Source of the DNA: Polaribacter filamentus
Lineage (GTDB): Bacteria > Bacteroidota > Bacteroidia > Flavobacteriales > Flavobacteriaceae
Assembly (NCBI RefSeq): GCF_002943715.1
Contig: NZ_MQUA01000013.1
Location: forward strand, 2,163,001 to 2,227,000
Reading direction: 5' to 3'
DNA length: 64,000 bases
The translations under genes and the position numbers were made by a program. The stretch's first letter is position 1; every line of letters begins with the position of its first letter. The notes below the pieces were generated by a model. It was not told where the DNA came from. It did not search any database and saw only the letters and a list, made by a program, of their open reading frames with translations. Below, piece after piece: positions 58,712-64,000 of the stretch.

Positions 58712-59578
58712 TTTCTTTTTTTACAAATATACTATTTTAGATTGTATTCACTAATAGTTATGCTTTTTAATGAACATATACACTAAAATGATGTTTATAT
58801 ATTGTATGTATCTGTTTAAAATTTATAATAATAGGCCTTCATGAAATTTTCCGGAAAATTTCGCAGACAGGTCTGTTTGGAAGTTTTTGGTGGTCTTTAT
58901 TGTTATGAAGCGTGAGGATACACGGTAGGGAGTAACCCCAACTCGGGGGACCTGATCTAAGTTGAATACTTTTTGATCAAGCAAAAAAGTATTAAAATTA
59001 AACGTTGTTCTCTACTTACAATGAATCCCTATTTTGATAACATTAATATTCGTTGTTCGTTATTCGATATTCGTTGTTCGATGTTCGATGTTCGATGTTC
59101 GTTGTTCGATGTTCGAGAAACGATGGACGATAAACGGTAAACGAGAAACCATTTTAATTTATAAAGTAGCATATCAAAGATAAAGTCAGAATCTAAAACC
59201 GACCTACTTTAGTTTTTAGGTAACTTTACATGCAATTCTCATTACTAAACGGCCATGAGATTTTTAAATTTACAAGCTTATTGCGTAACGTAAAAGACCC
59301 TCCCATAGTGTGTGATTTTATGAATTGATTTATCATAACACAATCTTCAATGGTCTTTACTTCCTTTGTCAAACTTTCTGAATTATTTGATCATATCCTC
59401 TTCCTTTTGTAAAGAAAATTGATTTTTTATACATAATAGTGATTCCGTTAAATTTCACATATTTACTAAAGGTTCTAAAAGATCTTCATAAGGTTTGTTA
59501 ATAGTAGAACAGAACAAGAAAATAATTAAATACTCCTTAATTCAACTCTTTTTTTCAAAAATTTGCAACCTAAGAAAA
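58712..59578. other. Long non-coding stretch with structured DNA
   Basis: About 870 bp without a credible gene. It holds a 20-bp perfect palindrome GAAATTTTCCGGAAAATTTC (58843-58862), a second palindrome CAGACAGGTCTG (58864-58875), a GC-rich patch around 58910-58960 (GGTAGGGAGTAACCCCAACT), a hairpin with T-run at 58963-58993 (AATACTTTTTG / CAAAAAAGTATT) and the TTCG-word repeat described separately. Beyond 59160 I see nothing specific. Confidence 0.6.
59048..59150. repeat. TTCG-word inverted repeat tract
   Basis: Roughly 65 bp of TTCGATGTTCG/TTCGTTGTTCG words followed by ~40 bp of CGAGAAACGATGGACGATAA-type words that approximate their reverse complement, so the tract can fold back. It resembles in style, not sequence, the field after murF. 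Confidence 0.8.
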
Positions 59579-60664
59579 TTAAGGAATTTCCAATATAGCC
59601 ATTAATTTATGGTTAAGATATAATTTTTCTTTACCCACTTTTTCAGAAATTAAAAAACCAGATTTTTCTAATTCCATTAAATAATTACCTACGGTTTTTG
59701 GTGTCCCTAATTTAGCATCAATTAAAAACTGTCGTTTAGTATAAGGCAACCTAAATAGTATTTCAACCAATTCTTTAGTATATACTTTAGGTAATGTTTC
59801 CTTAATCTCTGTTGCCATTTGATCCATTAATGAAGTAACATTTTTTAAGCGTTCTAGTCCTTTATTAGCTGTATATTCAACCATTTCAAGCATGTAAAGT
59901 ATCCACCCTTCCCAATCATTATTTTCAGTTACCTTTCTCAGTTTTGTATAATAGTCAGTCTTATTTTTAATGATATATTCACTTAAATAAATAGCAGGTG
60001 TATCCAACAGTTTTTCGAGTTTTAGATATAATAATAACAATATTCGTCCTGTTCTACCATTACCATCACTAAAAGGGTGTATTGCTTCAAATTGATAATG
60101 CATTAAAGCCATTTTAATTAATGGATCAATAGCATCGTCACCATTTATAAAAGTTTCGAGATTATGTAACTTTTCTCTTATAATAGCTTCCCCTGAAGGT
60201 GGTGTGTAAATGGTTTCACCATTCGTATTTTTCAAAGCAGTTCCTGGCGTTGTTCTAATACCTGCAGTATTTTTTTTAATGCTTTGTACAATTTCAACAC
60301 ACAAGTTTGTACTTATAAAAGGTCGAGTTTCTATTTGTTGTAAACCATTCCAAAGTGCTTCTTTGTAGCTTATGACTTCTTTTGTAGCTGGATTATCAAA
60401 CTTTTTGTCTGCTACTAAAGATCTATATATATCATCATTTGTTGTGATGATATTCTCTATTTCTGAACTTGCTTTAGCCTCTTGTAAATGAATAGTATCC
60501 AAAAACAACGTTGGATTTGGTAAATTGGTAAGCATACCATTAAGTTTTGCTAGCGCTCTACTAGCATCAATAGTCTTGCGTAACACTTTAGTAGTTTCTA
60601 AATTTGTTCTAGGAGGTAATATTGGTAAACTATTGTAAGGTATTTTTCTATTAAATTTTGTCAT
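59579..60664 (-). CDS. Fic family protein (class II-like AMP transferase)
   Basis: A 361-residue Fic protein. The active-site motif HPFSDGNGRTGR begins at His196. The inhibitory helix motif SSEIEN at 66-71 ((S/T)xxxE(G/N)) lies upstream, as in self-inhibited class II Fic proteins such as the Shewanella type. A C-terminal winged helix follows (KRQFLIDAKLGTPKTVGNYL). Family members add AMP to target hydroxyls. It is divergent from the small wHTH gene, with a shared palindrome between. Target unknown; a toxin or regulatory role is possible. Confidence 0.88.
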   Translation of the reverse strand: MTKFNRKIPYNSLPILPPRTNLETTKVLRKTIDASRALAKLNGMLTNLPNPTLFLDTIHLQEAKASSEIENIITTNDDIYRSLVADKKFDNPATKEVISYKEALWNGLQQIETRPFISTNLCVEIVQSIKKNTAGIRTTPGTALKNTNGETIYTPPSGEAIIREKLHNLETFINGDDAIDPLIKMALMHYQFEAIHPFSDGNGRTGRILLLLYLKLEKLLDTPAIYLSEYIIKNKTDYYTKLRKVTENNDWEGWILYMLEMVEYTANKGLERLKNVTSLMDQMATEIKETLPKVYTKELVEILFRLPYTKRQFLIDAKLGTPKTVGNYLMELEKSGFLISEKVGKEKLYLNHKLMAILEIP

Positions 60665-60704
60665 TTTAAATAAGGGTGCATATTACTCACGTAATCTTAA
60701 CGAG

Positions 60705-60727
60705 GGTAAATATACTAAAAATTTACC
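60705..60727. promoter_or_regulatory. Palindromic operator between Fic and wHTH genes
   Basis: GGTAAAT, 9 bases, ATTTACC: a 7-bp perfect inverted repeat located in the 75-bp gap between the divergent start codons. A likely binding site for the wHTH protein or the Fic C-terminal domain. Confidence 0.55.
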
Positions 60728-60739
60728 TTTATTCTACTA

Positions 60740-60958
60740 ATGGATGTAATTATTACGTTCAATAAACAGATAATAAAAAATAAATTTAAACATCCATATA
60801 CTAAAATCGAATTTGTAGAGAAAGATTTAAAGGTGTCAAGAATTACTGCTGCTAATTACTTGAACAAGCTGTCAGATGATGGAATATTAACAAAAAAGAA
60901 ATTAGGTGTTACGAATTACTACATTAATCACGAATTATTTGATATTTTATCAAAATAG
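60740..60958 (+). CDS. Winged-helix protein resembling a Fic C-terminal domain
   Basis: A 72-residue protein: IIKNKFKHPYTKIEFVEKDL, RITAANYLNKLSDDGILTKK and LGVTNYYINHELFDIL. It aligns with the C-terminal winged helix of the neighbouring Fic protein (HPYTK versus LPYTK; ANYLNKL versus GNYLMEL; YYINHEL versus LYLNHKL). It is either a fragment of another fic gene or a free-standing DNA-binding partner. No Fic core is present. Intact start and stop and the shared operator favour a functional regulator. Confidence 0.65.
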   Translation: MDVIITFNKQIIKNKFKHPYTKIEFVEKDLKVSRITAANYLNKLSDDGILTKKKLGVTNYYINHELFDILSK

Positions 60959-60985
60959 TAATTCATTTAAATTTGTTTTTTGTTG

Positions 60986-61154
60986 TATAGTATCTGGTCG
61001 TAAACATAGCAACATTAAATATGTTTCTTTTTGCGCCCTTACCATTTATTTTTAATCGATTGATGCTAAGGCATCACCTTATAAAAAGTAACTGAAAATG
61101 ACATCAAAAATAATTCAAATTATAAAAATCGTCTGTTTACGACCAGACACTATA
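60986..61154. mobile_element. MITE-like element
   Basis: Terminal inverted repeats TATAGTATCTGGTCGTAAAC (60986-61005) and its reverse complement with one mismatch (61135-61154) enclose ~130 bp without an ORF. A 12-bp direct repeat AATTCATTTAAA lies outside at 60960 and 61156. The left copy is 14 bp from the inverted repeat, so it may not be a true target duplication. Confidence 0.65.
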
Positions 61155-61263
61155 TAATTCATTTAAAATTCCCCTGTATCCCACCTTAAGTTAAGGTAAA
61201 ATTGACTTCTTCAGAAGTTCCTCTGAGACGGATGTTAAATATTTTTTATTTTTTTTCAGGAGT

Positions 61264-61297
61264 AAAAAACCCCATTAAAGTTATACGGAGGTTTTTT
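61264..61297. terminator. Hairpin with flanking A/T runs
   Basis: AAAAAACC / GGTTTTTT stem (with an extra internal CC/GG) around a ~16-base loop. It lies in a 500-bp gap and could insulate the HigBA promoter in either direction. The rest of the gap holds only the MITE and AT-rich DNA. Confidence 0.5.
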
Positions 61298-61436
61298 GAA
61301 AAATTAACTTTTGAAAAAATCAGATAAAATCCAACTTTTTACACTTGACGGAGTTTATCAATAATTTTGAATTTTTATTCCTTTAACACTTAATTCATGT
61401 TCAGTATTTAAAAAAAAAATCAGAAAAAATAAAATA

Positions 61437-61465
61437 GTTTTCTTTTAGAAAACTTCTTATATTTG
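61437..61465 (+). promoter_or_regulatory. HigBA operator and -7 box
   Basis: A 17-bp palindrome GTTTTCTTTTAGAAAAC (perfect 7-3-7) ends 4 bp before the -7 box TATATTTG (61458-61465). This is the expected place for an antitoxin operator. The start codon is only 4 bases after the box, suggesting a leaderless transcript. Confidence 0.7.
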
Positions 61466-61468
61466 TAA

Positions 61469-61789
61469 ATGTTTAATATCATACAAAGAAGGACGTTGCT
61501 CAATTATATAGGACTCTACCCTGAAGCAGCTACATCGCTTCAAGAATGGTATCGTGAACTAGAAATATCTGAATTTAAGAATTTCAATGAATTAAAAGAA
61601 GTTTATAAAAACGGTAGTATTGTAGGAGACGACAGCGTTGTCTTTACTATCAAAGGAAATTCATACAGATTAGTTGTTCGATTTGTATTTACATATAAAG
61701 CAATACAAATTAAATGGTTTGGAACTCATAATGAGTATAATGCTATTAATGTAGAGACTGTTCAATTTAAAACTAAAAGAAACAAATGA
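61469..61789 (+). CDS. higB: HigB-family toxin (mRNA interferase)
   Basis: A 106-residue protein of the HigB_toxin family (RelE-like fold): IIQRRTLLNYIGLYPEAATS, LQEWYRELEISEFKNFNEL, then GDDSVVFTIKGNSYRLVVRF and IQIKWFGTHNEYNAI. The final block, WFGTHxEYD/N, is diagnostic. Toxins of this group cleave mRNA at the ribosome. It precedes its antitoxin gene and overlaps it by 4 bp (ATGA), as usual for hig modules. Confidence 0.92.
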   Translation: MFNIIQRRTLLNYIGLYPEAATSLQEWYRELEISEFKNFNELKEVYKNGSIVGDDSVVFTIKGNSYRLVVRFVFTYKAIQIKWFGTHNEYNAINVETVQFKTKRNK

Positions 61790-62145
61790 AACTAAGTATT
61801 ATAAAATCCGAAAAACAATATGATGCGTATTTAGATTGGGTAGATACCCTATTTGATAAAAGCATTGACCCCAATTCAGCAGAAGGTGAAAAACTTCAGA
61901 TAGCATTACTATTAATCAAACAATATGAAGATATTCATTATGATATACCTTTTCCTGATCCCATTGAAGTAATCAAATTAAAAATGGAAGAATCTGGTAT
62001 TAGAAATAAAGATCTCGTAACCAAAAATTATGGATCAAAAGGGCACATCTCGTCATTATTAAACAAAAGAAAACCATTAACATTAGATTTAGCTAAAAGA
62101 TTCCATAAAGAATTTGGAATTCCAGCTGCTGTTTTATTGGCATAA
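61786..62145 (+). CDS. higA: HigA-family antitoxin
   Basis: A 119-residue antitoxin. The N-terminal helix region (YDAYLDWVDTLFDKSIDPNS) covers the toxin and the C-terminal helix-turn-helix (ESGIRNKDLVTKNYGSKGHI, then LLNKRKPLTLDLAKRFHKEF) binds the operator. It is co-translated with higB through the ATGA overlap and is expected to repress the palindrome upstream. Confidence 0.92.
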   Translation: MKLSIIKSEKQYDAYLDWVDTLFDKSIDPNSAEGEKLQIALLLIKQYEDIHYDIPFPDPIEVIKLKMEESGIRNKDLVTKNYGSKGHISSLLNKRKPLTLDLAKRFHKEFGIPAAVLLA

Positions 62146-62618
62146 AAAGAATATTCTAATGGCTGTTTAGTAATGAGAATTAGAGTTAAAATTATTTAAT
62201 ATTTTAATACTAGTATTTTTTAAACCTAACTGAATTATTTTTTCTTTGTACCCGTTTTTATCGTTGCGTCTCTTATATAGGCAAATGCAATCCTCTTTGT
62301 ATATGATGGACTTATAAAGAATATTTATTCTATGTTTATGGATAGATAAATTTGAATCCGTTTGTGTTCACTGCCGAACCTTTACCTTTAAATAGGTTGT
62401 AGGTTTTTTAAATAGTATTGCAGCATAATATATTTTTTATATCAATACATAAGTTTGAACTTTCAACACTCAAGCTCAAAATTTTTTATAAGAAGGCTTT
62501 TTAAATTAAATGTTTAGAGCACTTTTTTGTTTACACCTTGATTTTCAAAAAACAGAATAATTGACCCGTTGATAGTGAGTTATAGGTTTGAAATGATGTC
62601 TTAAAATCACTCAATTTA
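62146..62618. other. Intergenic region, nothing recognised
   Basis: About 470 bp of AT-rich DNA between convergent higA and the AbiEii-type gene. I see no ORF, RNA or repeat I can support, and no strong terminator. Confidence 0.5.
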
Positions 62619-63512
62619 CTAACTTAGTATTTCTGAAAGCGATGAATTGAATTTATTGAATTTTTCTTTATTGTTTTCTTTAAGTTTCGACAGATTTTGT
62701 AATTTCCATCGAACCGCCGGGAATTTTTCAAAATCGTAAACAGACCAATCTGGATTTAATTTGCTAAATGCAAGTAAAAATTGTTTGTCGTAGGAAGTTA
62801 AACTTTGGTTTATTATCTTAATTAGTGTTTGTCTAGTTTTTTCAAAATCTTGATAAGTAAACTCTTCTAGACTCATACCATTAAATTGATGTATCAATGT
62901 TTGGCGTTGATCTATTAAGTTAGGATTAAGCATCTCATTTATAGGACGCTTACTACTTAGCAATAAGAGCAGAAATCCTTTTTTAATATTGTCAGTAAAT
63001 CCTTCGTTTTCTAATAAGTACTTTGTGTCGAATAAGTCCCGTGGATGTTGACGGTCTAAAGCTGCACATATTTTACCCCCATAAAGTTGTTCTAAGGGAA
63101 CCACGGAAATGGTACAGAAAGCATCAAATTCTTGCTGAGTTTTGTCACTTAATTGTAACTCAACGGGGTCGTTTAATAGCCCTCTGTTTATTTGGTTTAC
63201 TTCAATCTTTATAAGTGCTTTGTTATTATATATTTGAAGTTTTAACAATCTTTCTTTTAAGTTAATACGAATGTCTGGAAATAGTTTCTGAATACTAGTT
63301 TGTATTGTTTTGAGAGCAACAAGTATGTTTGCCAATGATGTTTCTCTATCTTCAATAGGTATATACGTTAAGTCTATATCCACGGATAACCTAGGCATAT
63401 CCCTAATGAATAAATTTATAGCCGTTCCTCCGTGCAATGCAAAGCATTTCTGCTTTGCGACTTCTGGCAATATTTTCAATAGTAAATTGACTTGTTCTTT
63501 ATAACTACTCAT
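62619..63512 (-). CDS. AbiEii/AbiGii-type nucleotidyltransferase toxin
   Basis: A 297-residue nucleotidyltransferase. FALHGGTAINLFIRDMPRLS followed by VDIDLTYIP gives the GG..(x)n..DxD catalytic core; EQLYGGKICAALDRQHPRDLFD is the later family block. AbiEii toxins use NTPs, in tested cases to modify tRNA, as the toxin of a type IV system. Its start overlaps the end of the upstream antitoxin-like gene by 8 bp. Confidence 0.9.
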   Translation of the reverse strand: MSSYKEQVNLLLKILPEVAKQKCFALHGGTAINLFIRDMPRLSVDIDLTYIPIEDRETSLANILVALKTIQTSIQKLFPDIRINLKERLLKLQIYNNKALIKIEVNQINRGLLNDPVELQLSDKTQQEFDAFCTISVVPLEQLYGGKICAALDRQHPRDLFDTKYLLENEGFTDNIKKGFLLLLLSSKRPINEMLNPNLIDQRQTLIHQFNGMSLEEFTYQDFEKTRQTLIKIINQSLTSYDKQFLLAFSKLNPDWSVYDFEKFPAVRWKLQNLSKLKENNKEKFNKFNSSLSEILS

Positions 63513-64000
63513 ATTCTGCTAATTCCTTTGGTACAGTGATACCGTAATTTGGTATGTAAACTCCATTTTTTGCCAGAGATCGTTTTCCTTTACCTATATT
63601 TATGCTCTCTAAGTTGATATATTTAAACCAGCTATGCCCCGATTTTTCTGCTATATATAGGAACAGTCGCTTTACTTTAATTGATTTACATTGTTCTAAA
63701 AGATCTTGAGCCTGTTTTGGCCTTAGGTTATTTAGTCCTTCCATTATTTCATAACACTCTAAAAGTTGTTGTTTTTTAGGGGATAAATAAAGGCATTCCA
63801 TTAAAGCTCTTATTGAATTTGATATTTTTAGGTTAAACATATTTTCTTCTAAAGACTGTATTCCTAATTTCTCTGGTAAAAAGGAAGTACTATAATAAAT
63901 GACTTTAAAACCCCAATTATAATTAGTGAACCATGTTGGCAAATTTTCGTTACTGCTACCAAACAGAACAATTTGTTGTGTATTCAATTCCAAATAATGC
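63505..64000 (-). CDS. AbiEi-type antitoxin (5' partial)
   Basis: The frame is open to the window edge (…HYLELNTQQIVLFGS), so the start is outside. A TTG at 63993 is not a likely start. Visible parts include NEN-LPTWFTNYNWG, SNSIRALMECLYLSP and NNLRPKQAQDLLEQCKSIKV, matching the C-terminal domain of AbiEi antitoxins; the N-terminal winged helix is missing. AbiEi represses the operon and neutralises AbiEii. The 8-bp overlap with the toxin gene supports the pair. Confidence 0.85.
   Translation of the reverse strand, partial: HYLELNTQQIVLFGSSNENLPTWFTNYNWGFKVIYYSTSFLPEKLGIQSLEENMFNLKISNSIRALMECLYLSPKKQQLLECYEIMEGLNNLRPKQAQDLLEQCKSIKVKRLFLYIAEKSGHSWFKYINLESINIGKGKRSLAKNGVYIPNYGITVPKELAEYE

Overview
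The window is AT-rich DNA from a marine-type member of the Flavobacteriaceae (Bacteroidota), with a gene set resembling Polaribacter and its relatives; the genus is an inference. The evidence is the gliding/type IX secretion genes gldJ, porU and porV, promoter boxes of the Bacteroidota TAnnTTTG type, an FtsB-like/udk/methylmalonyl-CoA mutase block, and a fused ResB-CcsA cytochrome c biogenesis protein.

Layout. Positions 1-2.8 kb hold the 3' end of an outer-membrane barrel gene, a PepSY-like secreted protein and a PAP2 phosphatase. Positions 2.9-15.2 kb are a co-oriented light-response island: four cryptochrome/photolyase-family proteins (Cry-DASH, an iron-sulfur FeS-BCP type, a class-I-like member and a CPD photolyase), the small DUF2256 and DUF2805 proteins, GTP cyclohydrolase I (first step towards a folate antenna), TspO, a glutathione peroxidase, SDR enzymes and a flavin reductase. 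After a tRNA-Thr, 15.5-25.1 kb is a tight neutral-lipid operon: wax ester/diacylglycerol acyltransferase, two alpha/beta hydrolases, a three-domain acyltransferase-HAD-acyltransferase fusion, gpsA, a small unknown protein and a BTAD regulator. An IS5-like element follows, then three small phasin-like proteins behind a duplicated operator/promoter, a TetR-like regulator and an ABC1 kinase.

Positions 30.4-53.9 kb are mostly core: udk, an FtsB-like gene, both methylmalonyl-CoA mutase subunits (with a heptamer repeat inside mutB), ccsA/resB (one frameshift at a T-run), a LysM lipoprotein, guaA, a KAS III enzyme, a decayed truncated-haemoglobin gene, cdd, porV, porU, gldJ, murF and an N-acetylglucosamine kinase.

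Positions 52.4-64 kb are the accessory part. They hold a word-like inverted repeat field, twelve copies of a ~128-bp hairpin-forming repeat around a frameshifted GIY-YIG nuclease gene, an IS4-like element with a clear target duplication, a decayed AAA ATPase, structured non-coding DNA, a Fic protein divergent from a winged-helix fragment, a MITE-like element, a HigBA module with its own palindromic operator, and an AbiE-type toxin-antitoxin pair cut by the window edge.

The best candidates for undescribed biology are the ~128-bp repeat/GIY-YIG arrangement, the lipid operon with its phasin-like neighbours and shared operator, and the -1 slippery site in ccsA. All functional calls are from reading motifs; no database search was run.
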